Assembly: GCA_037013685.1 (NCBI GenBank)
Contig: CM072887.1
Location: forward strand, 85,890,347-85,954,346
DNA from: Acridotheres tristis
Lineage: Eukaryota; Chordata; Aves; Passeriformes; Sturnidae
Length of the DNA: 64,000 bases
Direction: 5' to 3'
In this document: positions 35,805 through 46,989 of the stretch, piece after piece
How positions within the stretch are numbered: the stretch's first letter is position 1
Layout of the letters: every line of letters begins with the position of its first letter
Translations under genes and position numbers: made by a program
The notes under the pieces: model-generated
Databases searched by the model: none
The model's input: the letters and a program-made list of their open reading frames with translations, nothing else
Told to the model about the DNA's origin: nothing

Positions 35805-36770
35805 GGAGGGCTATGCAATTTCATTTAGTGTAGGAGCCAAGATTTTGTCTAGAGGGGAGTCTGCAGGAGTGCTCTTTGTGAGAACAGGGCTGGGACAGGT
35901 CCACGGTGGAAACAACCCATTTGAGTCAGCTCCAACCAACTGCAGGGGACAGTTGAGCCTCTCACTGAAAAGGATGGCCACCTGTAGAAACATGTTTAAG
36001 AAAGAGCAGAAAATATTGAAGGAATGTGGGGAGAAAGAAGTGTGAGAGACAACCAGGCAGTAGCCAAAGTCATTGAAGAAGGAGAGGGAAGAGGATCTTG
36101 AGGTCCTGCAGCAGAGAGCTCAAGTCGGAGCTGTAGCCCTTGAAGAAAATCATGGTGGAGCATGTATTTTCCAGTACTCCGTGGAGAGAATTATGCCAGA
36201 GCAGACATCTACACTGCAGCCCACATAAGACCCCATGCTGCAACATGTGGATATGCCCTGACAGGAGCACTCCATGGCTGCAGCAGCAACAGGCTGTAAG
36301 CAGGAGTTGTGATGCATGGAGAAGAGCCCATGCAGGAAAAGTTTCACCCTGCAGCACATAAAGAGGACCCACACTGAAGCAGGGAAAAAGTGAGAGAAGG
36401 AAGGAGCAGCATAGAGAAGCTGGTGAGAAATACAAAAATCCCTCTCTCCCACCCTATCTGCATTTATATTAAAAGGAGGAGGTAGAAAACTTTGAAATAG
36501 AGGAGTGAAGTTGAGCGTGGGAAGAAGTGGAGTGTGGATTTAGCTTTTCTTTCTGTTTCTCACTGGCCTAAAATCTATTTCTAGTTCCATGAAAGTAAAT
36601 TATTATTTTACCCATATCAAGTCTGTTTTGTCTGATACAGTAAATGGTAAGTTTTCTCTGTCCTTACCAAACCAGGAGCTTTGTCATCTTCTTTTCTTTC
36701 CTTGTTATGTAGGAGGAGGGAGATTGAGAGAATGCCTAGGTGGTCATTACAAGGTCAGCAACTAAGCTGA
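35805..36770 (+). mobile_element. Avian ERVL-type solo LTR (probable)
   Basis: This roughly 965-bp block is richer in G and C than its flanks and collinear with the avian ERVL-class LTR consensus as I remember it. Landmarks are 'CAGCTCCAACCAACTGCAGG' near 35927, GAGAAGG/GGAGGAGC-rich segments, several 'CTGCAGCCCA'-like segments near 36215, 'ATATCAAGTCTGTTTTGTCT' near 36615, 'ACAGTAAATGGTAAG' near 36638 and 'GTAGGAGGAGGGAGATTGAG' near 36710. No retroviral internal genes are visible on either side, so it is probably a solo LTR left by recombination. Terminal bases and target-site duplication could not be fixed. ORFs inside it are fortuitous, including a Cys-rich one on the minus strand at 36070-36435. 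It lies sense to EYS in intron 21. Confidence 0.6.
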
Positions 36771-36830
36771 TTCAAATATCCAGTTTAAAAATAAAATATA
36801 TTTATGTATGTATATGTAGGCATACTTGGA

Positions 36831-36874
36831 TTTTTTTTCTTTTCTTTTTCTTTTTCTTTTTTTTTCTTTTTTAC
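36831..36874 (+). repeat. Polypyrimidine (T-rich, CTTTTT) run
   Basis: A run of T with single C interruptions spans about 44 bases. It could serve as a strong cryptic pyrimidine tract, but no exon follows. It may be the reverse-complemented A-rich tail of a lost retroposon. Confidence 0.75.
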
Positions 36875-38689
36875 CCTGGATTTTTTCATCCCTGCCTATG
36901 TTGCTATAGAGGTTTCAAGAAAATACACTTCAAAACTTTCTCTGGTTGTCTAACACTTTTAGGTACAAAATAAGCACTATATATCTTTATAGTTATAGCC
37001 TATAACTTCTGCATATCAGTTATGGAGAGTGTATATTGAAACTTCCCTATCTACTACAGTTTTCATTGCTTTTTCATTTACTGAATTAACTCGAGAATGA
37101 GTAACAGTACAGATATATACACTATATGAACCTATTTCAGTACACATTATTCCCTGTGATATTTGCATATTTTTGAAATAGTAAAATAAATGTACATTAT
37201 GGAAAATTGATCTTTCCTCTCTGATAAACATAGAATAATAATACTGCAGTAACAGGAACTATGATTAGTAATAGATATTACTTACTTTTTTGGCTTTTTT
37301 TTTCTTTGCTATGATGATGAGACATGATTGACAGATCTGCTTCTTCCATGCTCAGTTAAGACTGTCTCATTCTGTCAAAAAGGAAGAAAAAAGCGTTTTG
37401 AGTCTTTAAACGACAGAATATTCAGCTTGTTGGTACTTCAGCTTGTGTCTGATAGAAAGCTGTGATCAGACTGCATCCTAGAATTATTTTATTTTATCTG
37501 GTTTTGCCAATCTTTTCTCTCTATTTTCATAAAAGATAAAAACAGGTAGTAAATCAACTAATTTTCTGTGCAACACTTGTGCACATGCAGAGGCCACTTC
37601 AAGCAAATAAATATTTATTCATCAGGACCAGCAAGATTGCACAAAAGACATGAATATGGCAAACACTGGGGAATGTTCTAAGACCCTCAGATAACGTGGA
37701 TGCTCTTCATGCCTCTCTGAGACTTTTTCATACTCCTGAGTATTTTTACTTACTGCTAACTGATGTAAAAAACATTTGGTAAAGTAAATAATTTCTTGAA
37801 AGAAGCTAAACTAAGGTTAATTAAGAAAAAAAGAAAAAAAAGGTGGTTTATGCACAAGATGCAGATAGGTAAATCTAAGAGCAGGAGGAAAGGGAGATAC
37901 CCATTTTATTCTGCAAAACACAATATCTGTAATGACAGACCTACAGGACAATTTCAATGTGCGTAATACTTCAGAGACATCCTGGCCTAGGATGACGTAG
38001 GAGTTTATTTTAAGTCTGGGTGACTGAATTAGAGTATTTTGACTAGAAAGTAATAGGAAAAATGGATAATATAGATTAGAGAAGTAAAGAAATGGATGAG
38101 ACCTACAAGAATGTTGAAGAGGAATTTCACCACCAAAATGCTCAGCCCTTTGAGGGCATTCAACTGACAGACATATTTCTAATCTCTTACACGAGAAAAT
38201 CCTATAAACTGATATAATATGATTTTGTATTTCAGATACTCTAGCAACAGAGTGTTTCCTAAAACCCAGGAATATTAAATTATTATATTCAACTTCAGGA
38301 AAATAAGCTATGTAAAAGTGAGGTCCACAAGCATATTAACAGCTATTAAACAAATTATATTAAAAGCCCAGGTAAAATGTGTGCTACAGCTGAAGAACAC
38401 AAAGTGCTTCAAACCCCTGACTGGCTTAAGAAGGAAACTTAAGACTGTCACAAGGAAAAAAATGTCATTTTAATAAATGGAGAACTTGCCTATATGGAAA
38501 TAATAAAGTTTTCAAAACTTATTAATTCAAATGTGGGCAGGAACTTCAAAGACCTAAACCAAAACTTTTAAATGTCTTGTAAAGACGATTTTAACTTTTT
38601 AAAATTTCTTCACATCTATCAGAGACTGGAAACAGGGAATTGGTGGGATTGCTTGATGGCAAAAGTGTAAAATGTGCACTCAAACGGGT

Positions 38690-39600
38690 TTGAGAGAAGC
38701 TTAGTGAATTCTTTGCATTTGACAAATGACAGGAGGACCTCACAAAATGGAAAGAGGGAAAAGGTGGCAGATAAGCTTAAACGTAAAGCAGTATTCTAGG
38801 GAGAAATAGCCTCATACAACTGAATTCAACTGTCAGTTACAATTCAGGAAAGATTTGGAGCTATCATCGACAGTTGTCTGAAGTCATTGTCTCAATCTAC
38901 AGTGAGAGCAAAGAATAGCAAAAAACCTGCTGGGCACTATCAGGAAGACTCTGAGGAACAAGACAGAGGACATGATTTCCCTGATGCCTAAACCCAAGGT
39001 GGGGTCATAGATTGGTTACTCTGCATAGTTCTTGGCCTTGCACCTTAAGGAGCACAAGTACTGCTAGAGAAGCTATAGAGAGTAATAAATATTATGTGAA
39101 TTGCCTAGATGACACATAAGGAGATATTTAAAGGGCCAAAACTATTCCCATTAAAGAGGGGAAAGCAGAAGGAAATGTAATTAAGATTTAGAAAGCTACT
39201 ATAGAGGAAGATAAATGGCAAATCTCTTCACCAAATTCTGTAGTGAAGAACAGACACTTGGGGGGACATGATAAAAATAAACAGAGAAATATTGGGAATA
39301 AAACAAAACGCTTTCATTCAGAGGAAGCAGAGAGCTCCTAGAACTTGCTTCCCCAAAAGTCATCTCTTAGTAGCTTCAGAAAAATTGGACATATCACATA
39401 CAAGAGGTTCATATCTGAATGATAAATTAATCAATAAGGGAAATGCAATTTATCACGTCTGATTAGACAGCTCTGTTTGCTGAAGGAGATGCATGGGACA
39501 TAGATGTTGCTAAAGTGGCTTTTCCTCCACCACTTCTATAGACAGAATACTGGGCCAGATGGAGCACTGGTCTGATCCAGTATGTTCCTGCTTTGTATCA
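38690..39600 (+). mobile_element. Ancient CR1 LINE, 3' half, sense
   Basis: The sequence follows an old amniote CR1 consensus in order. It has a 'GATTTGGAGCTATCATCGAC' segment near 38850, 'GCTGGGCACTATCAGGAAG' near 38929, and the characteristic terminus 'TACTGGGCCAGATGGAGCAC' followed by 'TGGTCTGATCCAGTATG' near 39549-39586. The reading frame is broken by many stops and indels, and divergence looks much higher than in the other CR1 copies here. The element therefore probably predates modern birds. The 5' limit is uncertain. Confidence 0.7.
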
Positions 39601-42600
39601 TTGTCTCAAAATTAGATTTATTTTTATTATTTTTTCTCTTCTTCTTTTGTTCATAACACAACAGTTCATGCAAAACATTCTTATAATTTTGAACTCCTTT
39701 TGCACTATTTTGGATAAAACCAACATTCTGAAGGTGGACACAAGTTTTCCCAATTCATTCTTCAAGATGTTGTACATATATTTAATTTACCAAAAGAAAA
39801 AGTTTTGGGAAGTTGATAATGAAACAAAATGGATACATTATTATATTAACTGCAAAAAATAGTGAAATGATTTTACTGATTAGAAGAATACACTTTATTT
39901 ATAATTTTGTTAAACATCAAATGGAAATACATCTGGAGAGTTCATCTAAAGGTCTCAATCTAAAACTCATACTTTGATATGGAATCTATACTATTGAGAT
40001 TTAACTCAAAGTATGCACACTAAAATTAGACTTTTTATTCCAAAGCTGGATTCAGCATGCATTAAAACCATATGCATATTCTGTATGTAAAAAAACCTTA
40101 TTTTAAAACATTAATTAGCTTCTAAAGCATTTATTTACAGCCTCTTTTACTATCTGCATGCTTTATTTTTTTTATTTCATTCCATACCCTAGCCACATAG
40201 ATCTTGCTTATTAAAAGAACCTTCAATTTTGATCTGAGAATAATGTTGTCCTATCATTAAGTGAATGGAAGCATGCCACTTGAAAGCGTATTTCTTTTGT
40301 GGTGCAATATATATATCTTTAAATTATTTTCTTGTCCCTTTCTTTTCTCCCCTTACCTCCCCCCCAACAATCACCATAGTGGATTTGAATTTCTCTTAAG
40401 TATTATTTCACTTTATAATTTCTTTTTTGATGCAAAGCAAAACTTACTTAAATAAAAATAAGTCTGTATTTACAATTTTTGCATTGAATCTCTGTTTTAG
40501 AAATAGAGTTATAAAATTAGTTAGAAATAATTTTGGATTTCTAATAACCATTTCCCAGGCAGACTACTGAAAAATAGTCCATTCTCCTGAAAAAAAAAAT
40601 CCTAACTTACAAAATACACCTCTAAATTTATTTTTTTTTAAGAAGCTGTTGAACAGACACATCATTTTGAAAAATAGTGGATTTTCATTATTTGTATTAG
40701 TTTTCCAAAATGTGTTCCCTTAGAATTGTTTCAAGCTATGGATTGTGAATTTGGAGGTAATATAATGAAATATGTAGAAAGTTGGGTTTTCTTGGACAGA
40801 ATAACCTCACTTCCAAAGACAGATGTCAGTATGGACCCACAGATTTGGATATGGAATTAGCGTGCCCTGAGCAAAGTGCCTTTCTAGGTCACTTGTTAAG
40901 AGTCCAGATTTCAGAACAATTCTCTGCCAGCAGAACCAGTGAACTGTGCCATGCCAAGGTGGACTCTCTTAAGGGACATTCATTTTCTTCCTAGTACAAA
41001 CAAGATTTACTATGCCATGACATTCAGAAAACAGGAAATACAGAGAAGAAATAATAAATTATTGTGCTCTAATAAAAGTAGTGGATCTTGTATGACATTG
41101 TTTGAACTAAGGATTCTAAATAAAATCTACCCTTAAAAGAGCTGCATAACTAGAAATCTGAGTATTCTTTCAGGTTTTTTTGCCTTGATTTTTAAATTGC
41201 CTTGCTATGCTAGGAAAATGAATAAGGACTTATATTTACTATAAACATAGTTTAGTAAAAACAAAGCCAGAAAATCACCAGTTCTGTCAGAAGCATGTAT
41301 ATTCCATTCACTTACATCTCCATGGAAATTAATACTTGTATTTAACTTTTATTTGGCGAGACCATATGTTTTAGAGGTGCCTCGAGCCTTTATTTTAAAA
41401 CATAATGAGGTGGAAGATCAAGTTTTAGCAGTTTTACAGTGACTGATCCCCAGCAGTCAAGTTGAACCTTATCTCCTGCTGGATATATCTGGATTTGGGG
41501 AATCCAGGTGGTTATTTTTGTACTGACTTTCTCTGGGATTTAAATACCCAATTTATAATAATTCTTGTGAAAACAACTGTACACTGCCATTATCGCGCTC
41601 TCTCTCAATTTTTTTGTTGATTATGTAAACCTGAGAACACTCAGAGCCATCAAGAATTCTGGAACTTCTTATAGCAAAGAACTCACATTGATTATTGCTT
41701 TTAATAACTAGAAACTAAATAATTTTTTAAATAGTTTTTAACCTATATATATGTTTTCAGCAGTATCATGTGAGAATTGTATATATGATGTGATAATGGT
41801 TTGAAAACAAAATTCTAAAGATTCTGTTGTGTTATTTTTTAGATTTTACTTACTGTGAAGTATTTCAGCTAATACTTAAGTCAAGTTATAGTCTACATTT
41901 TTTTAATCTGCTTTATAGTAAACAGATTCTAGAATTTGGCACAATGCCTCAGTTTCCACTAACCATGTGGGGTTTTTGTATGTGCGTGTGGCTTTGGTTC
42001 CTTTTTATTTTTTTTTTTTTTATTTTTTTTTTTGTTCCTAAATATTTATTGCTAGCAAATTGTTAGTAGAAGCTGCACAAAGTCTTAAGAGGTTTGCTTT
42101 CAGATTAAGATTTTGTCTCTGAAGCTTAAAAATTATGCATTTTTTAATCCTCATTTAAATTAAAATTTCAGATTTAGTTAAGACTGAAAAGATCCCACAA
42201 AAATAAAAAGGTACAAATTTAGGTATAAATAAGTCAGTAATTGTGACACTCCTATATATATATAAAAAAAATGTGTTTTGGAAAGCTAAAATGACTCATC
42301 TTTGTGAATATTATTCTTGTTGTTTTCATTTTTCAGTTTTTGAGGGGCAATTTTCCTTATCTGATCACTTCTAAGCAAGAAAAGGTTGAAAAATATCATT
42401 ACTTGGGAACTGGGCAACTAAAGTGACCGAGAAAGTATTTTTCTTCTACTGTAGGGAAGAAGAAAGGAAATGTTTCTGTGTTTGTGAGTGTCTACTATTG
42501 TTGCTCTGATTTGGTAACTCTCTGATTAGGGGTCATAGTTAAGATTCAATCTCTTATTATATAAAGGAAGACAAAGTGAAAATATCATTAGTATTTCAAT

Positions 42601-44456
42601 GAACTTGTCTTCAGATAATCAGGGTAGCTGGGAATTTTCTGCAGAGCCAGATATTCCCTAATGTAAAGCTGTAAAATCAGTCTCTGGTAGGATCTTAGAT
42701 AAGCAAAACTTGGTAACAGTTGTCTTGCAACTTCAGTTTGTCATCTGGTGTCCTTGTTCTTTAGACTACAAACTACAGCATTTGGTGGTAATGTAGTAGC
42801 TCATCAACTTTGGGATAAAGTTACTTGTGGCATTTTTAACATAGTGCTGTCTTTTCATTGACACAATTTTCTTGCATGAGTTAAGAGCAATACAGACTAG
42901 CAGATCTCTGGTAATAGGCTAATCTGTGTTTTTGCAAGCCTAATGACAACCTTAACTGCAGCAGAATGTCATAGGTGCGATTTCTTTCCTACAAATTGTC
43001 TAACATTTATCTTATCATAAAATCTTAAAAGAACAATGCATTTCACAGAAGAAAATAAAAAGGTTTTATGTTGTTCACAACTTGGTACAACTGTGATAAT
43101 GTATTGATTCAAAACTGAACATTTTTCTGAGCTTTGAATTTATCCTTCATTACTTTGATGATTTTGGTATTTTTTGGACTTTAACTTTTTAATCATAATT
43201 AGGTAAAAATTTGATCCATTAATTGATATAGATTTAATTTATTCTGCTAATGACAGTAAATAAATTTGGGGTTTGTAGTGTGGAATAAAATGAATATAAA
43301 TTAAGAAGACTAGACAAGTTAATGGAATAGAAAAAAAAGAGCTGTACCTGAGAATTGAGATTCTTTTATAAACAAAAAAAGAACATTACTGTCTGTCATT
43401 ATTTTGTAATTATTTTTTTAATTAATACAGTAAAAGACTAGTTCTAGAACCTAGACATAGGAATTTTGGCAGTCGGTAGGACTACCTCCATTTTCCTGTG
43501 GGATATATAATTCAATTAGCTTATGTAATGCTCACTAATAAATCATCCTATATACACCCAGCTGGAGAGCTTATAGGAAAATAAGTTGTTTTCTCACAAT
43601 TCCCCATGGATATCTGCATTTATATTCTGCCAAAGTTACAGTAGTACCTACAGGAAATGTGAGTGCCCTTGGATATCCTTAAAGAATTAAATCTTCTAAA
43701 GTTACAGGAGTGTGAAAATAAATTTAAAATACTGGATTTAGCTAGACTATTTGGGTTGTAGCTGCAAAATACAACTCCTTTGGGATACAGGTAAAAACTA
43801 GGTTTCTGTGATCAAGGGCAAACACATTTTTTATGCTGGCTATTGCACTAACTAAACTCTCTTGTAATTCTGGAGAAATATTAACTTGCTGCTAATTTGT
43901 GTCCTTTGAAACTGATCATTTATACATTAGCCTTATCAGAAGAAATTATTATTATGTGAACACATAAACATGTTTCTACTTGCAATATTAGGCATTAATT
44001 GATAATAAGAAAACATTTATCAGGAAGTACTGATAATAGGCTTGTGTGCATTCATTTATATAAGTAATTGTTAATTCTGTCCAGAATTGCCTTACTAATG
44101 CGTTTCTTCTGCAGAAGAAGGTCCTAATGTGAAAAAAATTAGAAGAAATAACTGTATCAACTGTGGCTTGAAAACATGCTTTAAAAATTTAATCATGAGT
44201 GAGATTGCATACTTTTGGCTGGAAGACTGCTTATATAAAGCTATATTTGCATCTCTGCAAGATTAATGAGTAGGAACAAGTATAGTGAGTGTGAATTGTA
44301 ATCAAAGGATCTCTATATAAACAAATTTTTTGTCAAATTAGAGACTGCTACTTATCAGACAATAAAAAAAAGTCCAATACTTTTTCAAGTCTCCAAATCT
44401 TTCACTTGTTGAGATGAATGAGTAACTGAAGTGTTTTAAAGATGTATAAACAATTT

Positions 44457-44501
44457 ATTATTATTATTGTTGTTATTCTTATTGTTATTGTTATCTGTTC
44501 T
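44457..44501 (+). repeat. TTA/TTG/TTC-type simple repeat in the exon 22 acceptor region
   Basis: Imperfect TTATTATTATTGTTGTTATT units run up to three bases before the CAG acceptor at 44502-44504. The terminal 'CTGTTCTCAG' supplies the actual acceptor. The pyrimidine tract is therefore a microsatellite interrupted by purines, and length variation here could affect splicing. Confidence 0.85.
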
Positions 44502-44504
44502 CAG

Positions 44505-44704
44505 GAATGTGAATCTGCTCCCTGCATTAACGGAGGCTCTTGTCAAGATGCCAATAATGCATTTGTTTGTGCTTGCCTGAGTGGGTACACTGGCAGGTTT
44601 TGTGAAGTTGATGTTGATGTTTGCAGTGAGTCTACACTGAACTCAGTTCTGTGTTACAATGGAGGTGTATGTGTTGATGGACCTGGAAGAACGTTTCATT
44701 GCAG
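44505..44704 (+). CDS. EYS: EYS exon 22 equivalent: a complete EGF and most of a long-loop EGF
   Basis: This 200-nt exon enters in phase 0 and leaves in phase 2. The acceptor is tgttctcag|GAA and the donor CAG|gttagt. It encodes 'ECESAPCINGGSC', 'CACLSGYTGRFC' and 'EVDVDVC'. A second EGF follows with an extended C1-C2 loop ('SESTLNSVLC'), then 'YNGGVC', 'VDGPGRTFHC' and a split Arg. 'CESAPC' and 'CINGGSC' match the O-glucose and O-fucose patterns. The long C1-C2 loop with 'LNSV', then 'NGG.CVDGPG.TF', matches human EYS as I remember it and is the single best identifier of the gene in this window. The length equals human c.3244-3443. The next exon should begin with a base completing Arg followed by C5, and it lies beyond this window. 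Confidence 0.96.
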
Positions 44705-46888
44705 GTTAGTATGAATAATGTCATGTAATTGCTTTAGTTAATACACATTGATTTGTTAATATTTCAGGGCACTGTTGATACCGTGTGCACTATGTGAACT
44801 CAAACAGGTTTGGTGCTCAATCTAGTTCTCAAAAATATTATTATCTTATAATATTCACTGCTTTACATTAGACCCTTCTACCTGAAAAGTCATCTTCTAC
44901 TGCTTTTCAGAATCATGTGTGCAATCGTCTAACATAAATTGACCTTAAAATATTTTAAATTATTATGTTACTGATATGTATGTACTCATGTGTTTTGTCC
45001 TCATGTGTTTTGTACTCGAAGGGAAAATGAACTTGCAATCAAATTTAGATGACAGGTAATTTACATACTATGTGTACACAGAGACATATCCAAACAACAT
45101 CCTAAGATCCATCATCATCATTCTCCAGCTGTTAAAGACTTCTGCCTAAATAAGTGTAATTTTATATCTTATATACTTGTAGTATGGTTTTCAAATTAGG
45201 CTACTTTATAGAATGTTTACCTTATTATGTTTAATCCTAATATCTAGATCCCTTTTCAATTGTCACATTTGTAGAAATGTTAAATACTAGGGAATTGTTT
45301 TATAAACATTCTTAAGAGAGAAAAATAAATATTTTCTGCTGTAAAATCATATGTTCAAGGACCCCTTGGGCCCCCTTTCATCTTTCACAGATGAATCCTC
45401 TGAATTAAATGAAATTGCTTGTATTCCTTCCCTCTTCTACTTGGGAGGTTATGCCAAACATTGTAAGGATATTTACCTTCCACTTACTTCTGTGCCCAGC
45501 ATTGACCATCAGGCGGACTTCATGGAGGGAATTTGAAAGCAATTATAATTAGAAGTTTTAGTGTTGCCAAGATGACAAAGGTTTTCATGAGTGTTGTAAG
45601 ACACAGTAAGGTAAGTTGATATAAGATATGGTTATGATCCTGCAAAAAGAAGTGACAGACTTGATATAAGTTTCTTCTGATGAGGTCTAGGGAAAGGACT
45701 TTTTTCAGCTGATTGCCTCTCCTATATTGATATGCTTTAGAAAATATACATAACTCCCTTTCCTATCATTCAGCAGGTGCTACCATTCCAATTAGTGTGT
45801 ACAGAAGTAAGAAACATAAAAAGATCATAAAGTCAGGTTTGCTCCTCTACTGTGAAAGTTACAGTGTGAACCCTACTCCTTTTTTTAAAAAAAGCCTTCC
45901 TTTCACCTTTTAAGTAGTCTGAACAATGCTCATGTACAGACTGGAGGACAGGAGTTATATGGAGGATGGAATAGTGGAATTGAAAAATTAAAGGAAGGGA
46001 GAAATATCTCCTACTCTGTCAAAACACCATGAACATTTAAATAAATAATTAGTCTTAATCTCTGTTACACACTATGGAATGGGCAGCAAATGAACGTTAA
46101 TCTAGTATTGCTTAGAGTCTTCTTGTTTTGGGATATGTCTTGGGATGTTTCAATTTTGTGGCTGGTAGATCAGAAAATAGGAAGTAGTGAAAATGGTCCA
46201 GTAATGGGCAAGTGTCAGGCTGCCTTAACTGTGAGCACCACTGCCAGCTTCAGCTATGATGTATGTGAAATTTTACTCAGTAGTACAATGAACACTTCGA
46301 CTTTCCTTGAATTATGTGTGAATCAATTATATGGACAGCCCTACAGGCTTCTTCCTGAAATGAATATGAAAAATATCCTTTGGGATAGTCCTTGAATTGT
46401 GTGTTATCTGAAATATCTTTCTGTCTTCAAACTCTTGGTTCAAAAATAAAACAACTCATTGGAAATGAGAGGGATGCTGGGAGTTGTAATTCACTTCTGT
46501 CCTGGGCAGATTGCCATTGAATCAGCACTTCAGGAAGCAGATTACCATCTGAAAGGATGCCCACCTACCTTCCTTTGTATTTCAGTCTTCTCAATTAAAG
46601 GTGCTGGCTGCCACAACAATAAACACTATATGAATCAGCAAATTAATAATAAGATAACATTGGGCTCAGGGGTCTTTCAGAAGATAATTCAATCCAATAT
46701 ACATATGATTGATGTAATGAATATGTAATACTAATTCCAAAGCCTCTTCATGATATGTTCCAAGTATACTGAGAAAGAGAAACTGTTTACATAAAATACT
46801 CTGAAATTTCTCATTTATTTAACCCACAGTTGGCTCATCTCCACTTTTATATCTTTTGGTCCCAATTTGGGATTTCAAAATGTAAGCA

Positions 46889-46989
46889 AAATAATAATAA
46901 TAATATCGATAATAAAAATAATAATAATAATGATAATATTAATATTAATATTAATAATGATAATGATAACAATAATAATGATAATAATT
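46889..46989 (+). repeat. AAT/ATT/GAT trinucleotide-type repeat
   Basis: About 100 bases of AAT units with ATT, GAT and AAC variants, almost free of other sequence. The frames through it produce Asn- or Ile-rich peptides that are artefacts. It is a degenerate microsatellite. Confidence 0.9.

Larger units (their letters stand above)
34011..44504 (+). other. EYS: EYS intron 21 equivalent
   Basis: This 10,494-bp intron holds a compound (CCTT)n/(CCTG)n microsatellite at 35681-35794, an avian ERVL-type LTR at about 35805-36770, a polypyrimidine run at 36831-36874, an ancient CR1 at about 38690-39600, a T-rich run at 42000-42033 and a TTA/TTG repeat merging with the acceptor at 44457-44504. The remainder (34.1-35.6, 36.9-38.6 and 39.6-44.4 kb) is AT-rich with no recognised feature. 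ORFs at 34510-35073 and 40782-41136 have no motifs. Confidence 0.9.

Noticed and set aside
35612..35824. Repetitive Gly/Arg/Lys/Ala/Gln peptide on the minus strand
   Set aside because: It is the translation of the (CCTT)n/(CCTG)n microsatellite and not a gene.
36070..36452. Cysteine-rich ORFs of 100-121 codons on the minus strand
   Set aside because: They lie inside the probable ERVL-type LTR, antisense to it. Cysteines come from CTGCAG-rich sequence, and no domain pattern is present.
15036..44704. Identity as NOTCH, CRB1/CRB2, SLIT or another EGF-repeat gene
   Set aside because: The long C1-C2 loop with 'LNSV', the 'VDGPGRTF' segment, the shortened 'CLHGRC' loop and the exon lengths all fit EYS specifically.
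45351..46395. ORFs of 60-101 codons near 45.4 and 46.1 kb, considered as the next EYS exon
   Set aside because: The next exon must start by completing Arg and then give an EGF C5. Neither region has the cysteine spacing or an AG acceptor in the right phase.
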